Notes: a model not told the origin generated them from the sequence alone. Shown: positions 1 to 6,469, numbered from the stretch's first letter. The stretch: DNA of 9,906 bases from Litorivivens sp041619575 (GCA_041619575.1 JBFKDP010000134.1:1-9906); one strand, 5' to 3'. A program made the numbers and translations.

Positions 1-1
1 G

Positions 2-406
2 ACAGGTTTGCAATTACTGCCGATGCTGACTCAGAGCCTCGGAGTGACAGGCACGCAAGCGACCGGCGGCATGGGCGCGCTACTGCAAGCCGCACAAACC
101 TTGCTGGCAAATACCGAGTACGCCACTCTGGCCAATGCCATTCCAGGCGCTCAGTCGCTTATCGCGGCTGCACCGGCGGTGACGGAGTCCAATGAAGGGG
201 GCTTGATGAATCAGGCCATGAGTATGGCCTCCAGCTACAGTCCGGAAGCCAAAGCAGGATCCCGGTTGGTTTCACAATTCCAGTCGCTGGGGATGAGCGC
301 AGAAATGATTCCGAAGTTTTCTGAGGTCGGAGCCGACTACCTGCAGCAGACTGGCAACCCGGAAGCTGGTGCACTATTGACCAGCCTGCTGCCTGCCCTG
401 CAGTAA
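2..406 (+). CDS. DUF2780 family protein (VcgC/VcgE-like), 3' part
   Basis: The frame is open to the left edge, and the residues before the first possible TTG (position 8) are also in frame. This is therefore the C-terminal part of a longer gene whose start lies outside the window. The visible 134 or so codons resemble DUF2780 proteins of gammaproteobacteria: a QSLGVTGTQATGGMGALLQ segment, then an AIPGAQSLIAAAP segment, then a C-terminal FQSLGMSAEMIPKF region followed by a DYLQQTG helix. Full-length family members usually begin with a secretion signal, so this one is probably exported, but that part cannot be seen here. The composition is Ala/Gly/Leu/Ser-rich and helical, with no catalytic motif. 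The family has no established function that I can name. A GC hairpin follows the TAA stop, and the next gene converges on it from the other strand. Confidence 0.8.
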   Translation, partial: TGLQLLPMLTQSLGVTGTQATGGMGALLQAAQTLLANTEYATLANAIPGAQSLIAAAPAVTESNEGGLMNQAMSMASSYSPEAKAGSRLVSQFQSLGMSAEMIPKFSEVGADYLQQTGNPEAGALLTSLLPALQ

Positions 407-413
407 TGAATGT

Positions 414-431
414 GCCCCGGTTTCCCGGGGC
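414..431. terminator. GC-rich hairpin between convergent genes
   Basis: A 7-bp perfect stem (GCCCCGG at 414-420, CCGGGGC at 425-431) with a 4-nt loop lies 7 bases after the DUF2780 stop and 8 bases after the stop of the opposing amidohydrolase gene. Its position suits a shared bidirectional terminator. There is no real T-run on either side, so it may only slow polymerase or protect 3' ends. Confidence 0.45.
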
Positions 432-439
432 AAACCACA

Positions 440-1660
440 TCAGACCTTGACTGACAGGTCTTCACGGGTGGGACCTATACGCTCGGCGATAGGTGCCAGC
501 TTGTCACGATCAAAACCGTAAAAGCGGATAGCATTCTCGCCCAGCATTTTCGCAACTTCATCATCGGGCAGGCCGTGGAAGGTATCCACCACCGCCTCTC
601 TGGTGCTCGGCCAGGTGCCTTCCGGGTGTGGATAGTCACTGCCCCACATTACCTGATCGATGCCCATATCATGGCGGTACTTCATATCACCACGCGGAAT
701 ACAGGACGCACCGATACCTACGTTGCGGCGGAAGTACTCTGTTGGTGACATGGACAAGTGGGAGCGGAAGTCACCCAGCTTGGCCGAGAAATGGACATCG
801 TGGTAATTGTGGTCGAGCAACTGTAAATATGGCGGCAGCATCCAGCTAGTGCCTGTTTCTGTGACAGCCACCTTAAGTTTGGGGAAACGCTCAAATACCC
901 CTCCCCAGATCATGAAAGTCAGGGGCCGGTAGGTCCAGAAAAACACCTCTGAGACGTAAACGCCCATGCCACCCGGATAGTTATCCGGCGCCTCTTCCGG
1001 GAAGTTTTTACCAAAGTATTCCTTTGTCATCGCGCCGCCGGAATGGAAATTGACGATGATGCCGAGATCTTCACACACCTGCCAGAAAGGGTCGTATTTG
1101 ACATGGTGATAGGGCTCGAACGGCCCGGTTGACAGTGGAATAAGCACTGCTTTTAGGCCATTCTCCTTCACCCAGCGCACTTCTTTGACCGCTTCTTCTA
1201 TATCCCACAGCAGCGGTACCGAGGCGACACCACAATGACGCTCAGGCGCCTGTGAGCAGAACTCGGCCAGCCAGCGGTTGTGAGCACGCGCCCCCGCCCA
1301 CTGCAGTTCTGGCACGATCTCCTCGTCCGAACCCAGTCCAAGGCCCGCACCAAAGGGCGGACTGTTGCGCTCGGTAATACCGTCGACAAAGATAACCTCG
1401 CCGGCAATACCGTCCTCATCCAGCATTTTAATTCGCTGATCGTGATCCCAGGCACCGTGTAGACCGTGCTCTACGCCAGCACGCCATTCGTCATTAATAT
1501 CCTTGATGAGAAAGCTTTGTTCAGCCTTTTCAGTCATTTCCAGCTGAATCGGTAATGCCATATCGAACATTTCACGGTATTGGGGGTCCAGATAATCCCG
1601 ATAACGCTCGGGCGGCAACCCTGCGTGGCAATCGGAAGAAACTACGATATAGCGATCCAT
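440..1660 (-). CDS. Amidohydrolase family 2 (ACMSD-like TIM-barrel metal hydrolase/decarboxylase)
   Basis: A 406-aa soluble protein of the amidohydrolase-2 family, whose members use a metal ion in a TIM barrel to hydrolyse or decarboxylate small, often aromatic, acids. Recognisable features are the N-terminal strand ending in SSDCHAG (D10, H12, candidate metal ligands), VNFHSGG (H206), VTETG (E268) and the hallmark GSDYPHPEGTWP (340-351, with D342 as the likely catalytic acid). The N-terminal motif is D-x-H with no second His after it, as is common in the subgroup that carries GSDYPHPEGTWP. The ATG start is supported by AAAGGAG at 1667-1673 with a 6-base spacer. It stands alone, with no pathway gene beside it, so the substrate cannot be named. 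Its promoter region contains an inverted repeat, suggesting regulation. It could equally be annotated as a predicted TIM-barrel metal-dependent hydrolase. Confidence 0.9.
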   Translation of the reverse strand: MDRYIVVSSDCHAGLPPERYRDYLDPQYREMFDMALPIQLEMTEKAEQSFLIKDINDEWRAGVEHGLHGAWDHDQRIKMLDEDGIAGEVIFVDGITERNSPPFGAGLGLGSDEEIVPELQWAGARAHNRWLAEFCSQAPERHCGVASVPLLWDIEEAVKEVRWVKENGLKAVLIPLSTGPFEPYHHVKYDPFWQVCEDLGIIVNFHSGGAMTKEYFGKNFPEEAPDNYPGGMGVYVSEVFFWTYRPLTFMIWGGVFERFPKLKVAVTETGTSWMLPPYLQLLDHNYHDVHFSAKLGDFRSHLSMSPTEYFRRNVGIGASCIPRGDMKYRHDMGIDQVMWGSDYPHPEGTWPSTREAVVDTFHGLPDDEVAKMLGENAIRFYGFDRDKLAPIAERIGPTREDLSVKV

Positions 1661-1701
1661 GAAAAACTCCTTTGGTACGGCAGACCCTGCGGCCAGTCAT
1701 T

Positions 1702-1731
1702 ATTGTAGTGATGCTTGGAAGCGTATTTCGA
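1702..1731 (-). promoter_or_regulatory. Candidate promoter of the amidohydrolase gene
   Basis: Reading the minus strand, TACAAT (1702-1707) is a 5/6 match to the -10 box. It is preceded at an 18-bp spacing by TCGAAA (1726-1731), a 4/6 match to the -35 box. Transcription would start about 35 bases upstream of the ATG. The -10 box overlaps the left arm of the 1705-1777 inverted repeat. Confidence 0.4.
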
Positions 1732-1777
1732 CTAAAGTTACACAGCGTTCTACTTTTTTCAATTAAAGCATCATTAC
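1705..1777. repeat. Inverted repeat, two 12-bp arms, possible operator pair
   Basis: GTAGTGATGCTT at 1705-1716 is repeated in inverse orientation at 1766-1777 (AAGCATCATTAC) with 11 of 12 positions matching. The arms are 49 bases apart, so their start points are about 6 helical turns apart. The left arm covers the candidate -10 box of the amidohydrolase gene. The arrangement would suit a dimeric repressor, or looping between two sites. The regulator is unknown. Confidence 0.5.
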
Positions 1778-1870
1778 ACTTTTGTAGGGTTGGTTTTGAC
1801 CAAGGGCTCGCTTGGGGGAGATTCTCACAACGTGAATATTGGCACAATTAACGCCAACTTCTTCGGCGGA

Positions 1871-1899
1871 TTGTGAAGGCGATCACCCCCTACTATATT
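1871..1899 (+). promoter_or_regulatory. Candidate promoter of the DUF4382 lipoprotein gene
   Basis: TTGTGA (1871-1876, 4/6 match to -35) and TATATT (1894-1899, 5/6 match to -10) are separated by 17 bp. This would give a 5' leader of about 105 bases before the ATG at 2014, covering the inverted repeat at 1927-1980. Confidence 0.4.
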
Positions 1900-1926
1900 G
1901 AGTGTATCCATACCCCAGAATGCAGC

Positions 1927-1980
1927 ACTCTAGCCCCCTCATACATGCTAGCTTTAAGGGGTCACAAATCAATCTAGAGT
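1927..1980 (+). repeat. Inverted repeat in the lipoprotein leader
   Basis: ACTCTAG (1927-1933) and CTAGAGT (1974-1980) are perfect complements. Inside them CCCCT and AGGGG can pair as a second helix, so the leader can fold into a long stem with an internal bulge. A direct repeat GTCACAA (1961-1967 and 1979-1985) overlaps the 3' side. The structure ends about 15 bases before the ribosome binding site. It matches no riboswitch class that I recognise. Confidence 0.4.
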
Positions 1981-2013
1981 CACAATCCAGTGAGTAATAA
2001 AGGAGTACGCAGG

Positions 2014-2991
2014 ATGAGACACTGCAGCCAACTGGCTATTCTATTCGGTGCCTTGCTGATTGCAGGGTGCAACGGCAGTAGCAGCGACTCGCCCGCTGGT
2101 TCGACGGGCACCGCTTCCTTTGACATAACTGATGCACCCGTGGATGGTGTCAGCACAGTGAAAGTCACCTTTGACGGCATCGCCCTAAAGCCCAAGGAAG
2201 GCAGCATCACCAGCATTGACTTCGATACACCTGTGACCATTGATAACCTGCTCGATCTCACAGGTAATGCTTCCGCCCCAATTCTCGGCGACACTCAGGT
2301 GAGCGCTGGAGACTACGAATTCATCAGGCTCTTCGTCGTTGGCGGAACACCTGCCTCAATGGTTGAGGAGGACAACGGCCAGCAATTTCCGCTGTTCATT
2401 CCAGGCCAACAGCCCCAATCTCAAAGCCAGGCAAGACGTTTCCTCCAGCTCTCATCGCCGTTTGTCGTTCCCGTGGGAGGTGATGCCGACTTCACCATTG
2501 ACGTTGAGCTTCGCAAAGCACTGACCAAGCCGAGCAGCCAGAACCACTACCTGCTCCGCCCCTCCCTCCGGCTAATCAACAATGCAGAGGTAGGCACGAT
2601 TGAAGGGACCGTTAACGCCACACTCATTAATGACCTCTCCTGCACCAATGACGTTGCTGCCGACGAAGGTCACTCTGTCTATCTCTATAGCAGCAGCGAC
2701 GCCGATACCGGAGACGTCAATATTGACGCCAATGGCGACGGGGACCACGGCACAGATGACAGCGATGGCACTACACCGGAAAGCAACCCCCTGACATTAG
2801 CTGACGTGAGCTTCGATAGTAATACTGCCGAGTATCGCTATCAGATCGGCTTTGTCGCCGCCGGCCAATACACGATCGCCTTCACGTGCCAGTCACTTGA
2901 CGACCTACCAGAGAGCGATGAAGACATTACCTTTGTTGGTACCAGCAACATTGCAGTGACTGCCGATACGGTTAGCACGCATAACTTTTAG
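2014..2991 (+). CDS. DUF4382 domain-containing lipoprotein
   Basis: A 325-aa predicted lipoprotein. The signal peptide ends in LLIAGC, with the lipidated Cys at residue 19. Asn follows it, so no inner-membrane retention signal is seen and outer-membrane sorting by Lol is likely. Residues 33-190 match the DUF4382 pattern: SFDITDAPVDGVSTVKVTF at the N side, a TIDNLLDLTG segment, then AGDYEFIRLFV. Residues 194-325 look like a carboxypeptidase-regulatory-type beta sandwich (GTIEGTVNATL to AAGQYTIAFTC). They hold an Asp-rich stretch at 229-251 that could bind calcium and a possible disulfide pair, C210 and C292. The ATG at 2014 is chosen over an in-frame GTG at 1990 because AAAGGAG (1999-2005) sits 8 bases before it and the signal peptide then has a normal length. 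The function is unknown; a surface or periplasmic beta-structured protein is the fair reading. Confidence 0.88.
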   Translation: MRHCSQLAILFGALLIAGCNGSSSDSPAGSTGTASFDITDAPVDGVSTVKVTFDGIALKPKEGSITSIDFDTPVTIDNLLDLTGNASAPILGDTQVSAGDYEFIRLFVVGGTPASMVEEDNGQQFPLFIPGQQPQSQSQARRFLQLSSPFVVPVGGDADFTIDVELRKALTKPSSQNHYLLRPSLRLINNAEVGTIEGTVNATLINDLSCTNDVAADEGHSVYLYSSSDADTGDVNIDANGDGDHGTDDSDGTTPESNPLTLADVSFDSNTAEYRYQIGFVAAGQYTIAFTCQSLDDLPESDEDITFVGTSNIAVTADTVSTHNF

Positions 2992-3014
2992 GCCTGCTCG
3001 CCCAATATGAGCGT

Positions 3015-3039
3015 GGGCCCGCGCAATGCCGGGCCCTTT
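3015..3039 (+). terminator. Probable terminator of the lipoprotein gene
   Basis: GGGCCCG (3015-3021) pairs perfectly with CGGGCCC (3030-3036) around an 8-nt loop, followed by only three T residues. It lies 24 bases after the TAA stop. The stem is strong but the T-run is short. The rest of the gap to 3316 shows only a 10-bp direct repeat (TAAGCCCCTG near 3072 and 3130) and a possible -10 box, TATAGT, at 3284-3289. Confidence 0.5.
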
Positions 3040-3315
3040 GCCGTTCAACTAAGAGCAAGTTCTCTCAGACTTAAGCCCCTGGCTGCATACCGGGCACAAG
3101 AGCTGAGGGTGACCTCATAAATGTACCCTAAGCCCCTGTAGAAAAAGCGTTTTTACGCCAGCGCTCTTATCGATTTGAATCCACAACACGCTTACAGCAC
3201 AGCGCAGCTCCTCAATTAAATACCAAGAAGGAGGCTGTGAATTTCCCCGCATGGATAGGCTTATCGCTTCGCATTTTTGGGCGTATAGTGTTGAGAAAAG
3301 CAGGGAGAAGTCGCT

Positions 3316-3723
3316 ATGACACAAATGTTGGTAAAAGACGTGATGATTGAGAACCCACCGGTTGTCAAAGCTGGTGAGTCGCTGGACGACGCGGTAGAGC
3401 GCCTGATTCATCACCACTTGCTTGGGCTTCCCGTCGTTGACGACAAACGCAAGCTCATTGGCTTTCTGTCAGAGCAGGATTGCATACACACCATGCTAAT
3501 CAGCAGTTATCACTGTGAGGAATCCCAGTCAGTCAACGACATTATGAGCCACGAGGTACTGACCGTGGGTCCGAACGATTCCATCATCGATATCGCACAG
3601 CGCATGGGTAAGGAGAAACCGAAATCCTACCCCGTGGTTTCAGAGGGAAAACTTATTGGCCTGCTGACCCGGGCCAATGTCCTGCATGCGCTGTGGGAGA
3701 ACCACGCCGAGTGCAAAATATAG
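3316..3723 (+). CDS. Stand-alone tandem CBS-domain protein
   Basis: A 135-aa protein made almost entirely of two CBS domains: CBS1 at about residues 2-60 (VKDVMIENPPVVKAGESLDD ... GLPVVDDKRKLIGFLSEQD) and CBS2 at about 72-130 (VNDIMSHEVLTVGPNDS ... YPVVSEGKLIGLLTRANVL). Paired CBS domains fold into a Bateman module that commonly binds AMP, ATP, SAM or related adenosyl ligands and regulates a partner protein. No enzyme or transporter domain is attached, so it would act as a separate sensor subunit or homodimer in the cytosol. The ATG has AGGGAG 8 bases upstream. TATAGT at 3284-3289 is a possible -10 box, but no good -35 box pairs with it. Ligand and partner cannot be inferred from the neighbours, which are unrelated. 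Confidence 0.9.
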   Translation: MTQMLVKDVMIENPPVVKAGESLDDAVERLIHHHLLGLPVVDDKRKLIGFLSEQDCIHTMLISSYHCEESQSVNDIMSHEVLTVGPNDSIIDIAQRMGKEKPKSYPVVSEGKLIGLLTRANVLHALWENHAECKI

Positions 3724-3730
3724 AGGCGTT

Positions 3731-3922
3731 CTAGTCATTCTCGCTGGCGAGCTGAATCTGAAGCTCGCCACTGCCAGCTTCAACCAGACTGACCACAATG
3801 GGCTGACAGCAAACGAAACAATCCTCCACATAGACTTCTCCGGCCTGAGTCGCATCAATCAGCAGCGTGATGCGCTCCGCGCAGTAGGGGCAACTGTCTA
3901 CGTGCTCTCGCAGGGCTTCCAT
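3731..3922 (-). CDS. CPXCG-motif cysteine-rich small protein
   Basis: A 63-aa protein with a zinc-ribbon-like cysteine pattern: CPYC (C11, C14) near the N-terminus and DCFVCCQPI (C35, C38, C39) in the middle. This matches the Cys_rich_CPXG family of small proteobacterial proteins. The residue after the first knuckle is Ala (CPYCAE) where Gly is usual. The frame can be extended to a TTG at 3982, but that codon has no ribosome binding site. The ATG at 3922 has GGAGG at 3931-3935 with an 8-base spacer and gives the usual family layout, in which CPxC starts around residue 10. The gene converges on the CBS gene with 7 bases between stops. It is probably metal-binding, with no known biochemical role. 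It could be read through from the tRNA-Val upstream or have its own weak promoter. Confidence 0.85.
   Translation of the reverse strand: MEALREHVDSCPYCAERITLLIDATQAGEVYVEDCFVCCQPIVVSLVEAGSGELQIQLASEND
3745..3770. repeat. Perfect hairpin inside the 3' end of the CPXCG gene
   Basis: TGGCGAGCT (3745-3753) and AGCTCGCCA (3762-3770) form a 9-bp perfect stem with an 8-nt loop. It starts 21 bases after the CBS gene stop, so on the + strand it could act as that gene's 3' hairpin while also encoding part of the opposing protein. No T-run follows. Confidence 0.5.
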
Positions 3923-4075
3923 CAGAGCAGCCTCCAATTCAGAACGTAAATCGACAGTAGTCGGCCTCTTGCTCAATGGCAACGCCGCTTGCGAAAAAAG
4001 AGGGAATAACCGATTTCAGAGGCAGCCGGGGCACGGGGAATCACTTGCCGGCGGATAGAATATTTAAGGGGTAAG

Positions 4076-4090
4076 TGGCAAAGGCTGCCA
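4076..4090 (-). terminator. Weak hairpin after tRNA-Val
   Basis: TGGCA and TGCCA form a 5-bp stem with a 5-nt loop 7 bases after the CCA end of tRNA-Val. No T-run follows. It may mark a processing or weak termination site. Readthrough into the CPXCG gene downstream is possible. Confidence 0.25.
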
Positions 4091-4097
4091 AAGTAAT

Positions 4098-4174
4098 TGG
4101 TACGACCGAGTGGACTCGAACCACCGACCCCCACCATGTCAAGGTGGTGCTCTAACCAGCTGAGCTACGGTCGT
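4098..4174 (-). tRNA. tRNA-Val (anticodon GAC)
   Basis: The minus strand folds as a complete cloverleaf. The acceptor stem is 7 perfect pairs (4168-4174 with 4102-4108). The D arm begins TAGCTCAG, the anticodon stem is CCACC/GGTGG with loop TTGACAT, and the T loop is TTCGAGT. The anticodon GAC (4138-4140 on the + strand as gtc) reads GTC and GTT valine codons. The discriminator base is A (4101) and the CCA end is encoded (4098-4100). Confidence 0.97.
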
Positions 4175-4206
4175 ACAATTGCACTTTTCAAAAGCGCTAC
4201 CCTTTG

Positions 4207-4228
4207 TTCAAACCGGACACCGGTTGAA
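4207..4228 (-). other. Hairpin in the tRNA-Val leader / uvrB 3' region
   Basis: TTCAAACCGG (4207-4216) and CCGGTTGAA (4220-4228) pair with one bulged base around a 3-nt loop. It lies between the tRNA-Val promoter and the mature tRNA 5' end, and also downstream of the uvrB stop. It could be a processing element of the tRNA precursor or a 3' hairpin for uvrB mRNA. No T-run follows. Confidence 0.5.
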
Positions 4229-4243
4229 CCACAGAGGACGCGC

Positions 4244-4272
4244 ATTATAGCCACGCCGTAGCGGATTCTCAA
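4244..4272 (-). promoter_or_regulatory. Promoter of tRNA-Val
   Basis: On the minus strand, TTGAGA (4267-4272, 5/6 match to -35) is followed after exactly 17 bp by a perfect TATAAT (4244-4249). The next bases are a GC-rich discriminator (GCGCGTCC), as expected for a stable-RNA promoter under stringent control. Its -35 box begins 12 bases after the uvrB stop codon. The precursor would carry a leader of about 60 bases. Confidence 0.8.
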
Positions 4273-4284
4273 CAATTGAGTGCG

Positions 4285-6309
4285 CTAGCCTATAAATAAG
4301 CTTTCCTTGATGTCCGTTAGCCGGTCGCGAACGCGCGCAGCTTCTTCAAACTCCAAGTTTTTGGCGTGTTCCGCCATCTGCTGCTCAAGCCCTTTTAATA
4401 GCTTGGATACTTCTGCCGGTTTCATATTCTGCAGATCTACATCGTAGTTTGCACCCGGTTCTGCGGCCTTGCGCGCCCCGCCCTTGCGACTACGCTTGCT
4501 TCCAGGCGCAACCGCGCCTTCGAGAATGTCGGCTACGGACTTCTTGACGCCTATCGGGGTGATATTGTGCTTCACATTATGGGCAATCTGCTTTTCCCTG
4601 CGACGATTGGTTTCGCCGATGGCGCGCTCCATGGACCCTGTCATCACATCGCCATAGAGAATCGCCTTGCCGTTCAGGTTTCGAGCTGCACGCCCGATAG
4701 TCTGTATAAGCGAGCGCTCCGAGCGCAGAAAGCCTTCTTTGTCGGCATCGAGAATGGCCACCAAGGACACTTCAGGCATATCCAGACCTTCGCGCAGCAG
4801 GTTGATACCCACCAGAACATCAAATTCGCCCAGCCGCAGATCGCGAATGATTTCGACCCGCTCCACAGTATCAATATCTGAGTGCAGGTAGCGCACGCGA
4901 ATACCATTTTCACTCAGGTATTCCGTCAAATCCTCGGACATGCGCTTGGTCAGGGTTGTGACCAACACCCTCTCCCCGGCAGCGGTCCGCAGCCTGATCT
5001 CAGACATTAAATCGTCAACCTGGGTGCTGGCCGGGCGAACCTCGACCTCCGGATCAATCAGACCGGTGGGCCGCACCACCTGCTCAACCGTACGTGCCGC
5101 ATTCTCGGTCTCATAGGGACCGGGCGTGGCTGATACGAAAATCGCCTGGGGAATCAGCCGCTTCCACTCCTCAAAGCGCAGCGGCCGGTTGTCCAGCGCT
5201 GAGGGGAGCCTGAAGCCGTATTCAACCAACGTTTCCTTTCGCGAGCGATCACCCTTGTACATGGCGCCGATCTGAGGGATTCCGACATGGGATTCGTCCA
5301 CAACCACCAAAGCATTATGCGGCAGGTAATCAAACAGCGTTGGCGGCGGCGAGCCGGGCTCACGGCCAGACAAATAGCGGGAGTAATTCTCAATACCTGT
5401 GCAGTAACCCAGCTCGCGCACCATTTCCATATCGAACTTGGTTCGCTGCTCCAGCCGCTGTGCCTCCAAGAGCTTTTGGTTGCTGCGCAGGTCATCCAGA
5501 CGCTGCTTTAGCTCCTCCTCAATGGCATCAACGGCTTTTAGCAGCGTGTCACGCGGCGTGACATAGTGGCTCTTGGGGAACAGCGTATAGCGTGGCAGCT
5601 TGGCCAGACTCTCACCCGTCAGCGGATCAAAGAGCGTAATCGCTTCAATTTCATCATCAAAGAGTTCCACACGGACTGCTTGCTGCTCGGATTCAGCAGG
5701 AAAGATGTCAATCACATCCCCGCGCACCCGATAGGTCGCCCGGGAAAATGCGACATCGTTACGGGTGTACTGAAGTTCGGCCAGCCGCCGCAGCAGCTTG
5801 CGTTGGTCAATCCTCTCGCCACGATCTAGATGCAATACCATTTTGAAGTACAGCTCCGGATCACCCAGACCGTAGATCGCCGAGACGGTGGCAACTACGA
5901 TTGCATCACTGCGCTCCATTAAGGCCTTTGTAGCCGACAGGCGCATCTGCTCAATGTGGTCGTTGACCGAGGAATCCTTCTCTATGTAGGTGTCGGAGGA
6001 AGGCACATAGGCCTCGGGCTGGTAGTAGTCGTAATACGACACGAAATACTCCACAGCGTTGTCCGGAAAAAACTCCTTGAACTCACCATAGAGCTGTGCT
6101 GCCAGCGTTTTGTTGGGCGCCATCACTATCGTCGGCCTTTGAATCGACTCGATAACATTGGCGATAGTGAAGGTTTTCCCCGAGCCCGTCACACCCAGCA
6201 GGGTCTGGGAATGCAAGCCCGCATTAATGCCCTCAACCAGCTGCTGTATCGCTTTAGGTTGATCACCCGCGGGTTGAAACTTCGATACGACCTTGAACGA
6301 CTTGCTCAT
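4285..6309 (-). CDS. uvrB: Excinuclease ABC subunit B
   Basis: UvrB, the damage-verifying helicase-like subunit of bacterial nucleotide excision repair. It receives DNA from UvrA, probes the lesion, and loads UvrC for the two incisions. At 674 aa the length is normal for gammaproteobacteria. The order of parts is complete: Walker A GVTGSGKT (39-46), beta-hairpin with the tyrosines of YYDYYQPEAY (92-101), Walker B-type DESH (338-341), SATPG (393-397), helicase motif VI QTIGRAARN (536-544), and a C-terminal UVR domain (about 635-672, EFEEAARVRDRL) for UvrA/UvrC contact. The start matches the family, but no clear Shine-Dalgarno precedes it. No canonical LexA box (CTGT-N8-ACAG) is visible between this gene and tRNA-Asn. 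The gene appears to be monocistronic. Confidence 0.99.
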   Translation of the reverse strand: MSKSFKVVSKFQPAGDQPKAIQQLVEGINAGLHSQTLLGVTGSGKTFTIANVIESIQRPTIVMAPNKTLAAQLYGEFKEFFPDNAVEYFVSYYDYYQPEAYVPSSDTYIEKDSSVNDHIEQMRLSATKALMERSDAIVVATVSAIYGLGDPELYFKMVLHLDRGERIDQRKLLRRLAELQYTRNDVAFSRATYRVRGDVIDIFPAESEQQAVRVELFDDEIEAITLFDPLTGESLAKLPRYTLFPKSHYVTPRDTLLKAVDAIEEELKQRLDDLRSNQKLLEAQRLEQRTKFDMEMVRELGYCTGIENYSRYLSGREPGSPPPTLFDYLPHNALVVVDESHVGIPQIGAMYKGDRSRKETLVEYGFRLPSALDNRPLRFEEWKRLIPQAIFVSATPGPYETENAARTVEQVVRPTGLIDPEVEVRPASTQVDDLMSEIRLRTAAGERVLVTTLTKRMSEDLTEYLSENGIRVRYLHSDIDTVERVEIIRDLRLGEFDVLVGINLLREGLDMPEVSLVAILDADKEGFLRSERSLIQTIGRAARNLNGKAILYGDVMTGSMERAIGETNRRREKQIAHNVKHNITPIGVKKSVADILEGAVAPGSKRSRKGGARKAAEPGANYDVDLQNMKPAEVSKLLKGLEQQMAEHAKNLEFEEAARVRDRLTDIKESLFIG

Positions 6310-6335
6310 GAAATATGTACGACGGTAAAACGACC

Positions 6336-6365
6336 ATGTTACTACTGTGGGCCCAGTGCTGCCAA
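6336..6365 (-). promoter_or_regulatory. uvrB: Candidate uvrB promoter
   Basis: On the minus strand, TTGGCA (6360-6365, 5/6 match to -35) and TAACAT (6336-6341, 4/6 match to -10) are separated by 18 bp, giving a leader of about 20 bases. The spacer contains an imperfect palindrome centred on GGGCCC. The match is modest. Confidence 0.35.
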
Positions 6366-6411
6366 ACCACGACCACTAAACACAAAGATTAAAAAATCAC
6401 TTCTCGAGCGG

Positions 6412-6440
6412 TTGACGACTCCGACAAAGGTCTTTAATAT
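6412..6440 (+). promoter_or_regulatory. Promoter of tRNA-Asn
   Basis: TTGACG (6412-6417, 5/6 match to -35) and TAATAT (6435-6440, 4/6 match to -10) are spaced by 17 bp. A GC-rich discriminator (TCGCGGCC) follows, typical of stable-RNA promoters. It is divergent from uvrB. A 6-bp hairpin (CTCTCC/GGAGAG, 6448-6463) forms the short leader just before the mature tRNA. Confidence 0.7.
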
Positions 6441-6469
6441 TCGCGGCCTCTCCTGTTGGAGAGCACCAA

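Noticed and set aside
159..440. Open frame of 93 codons on the minus strand opposite the DUF2780 gene
   Set aside because: It lies opposite a recognisable protein family and shows no motif of its own.
3115..3417. Open frame of 100 codons on the minus strand before the CBS gene
   Set aside because: It overlaps the first 100 bases of the CBS gene. It has low-complexity hydrophobic and cysteine-containing content with no ribosome site, and the CBS gene is clearly real.
6453..6468. CTGT-N8-ACCA resembling a LexA half-match near tRNA-Asn
   Set aside because: The second half lacks ACAG, and the bases are part of the tRNA leader hairpin, far from the uvrB start.
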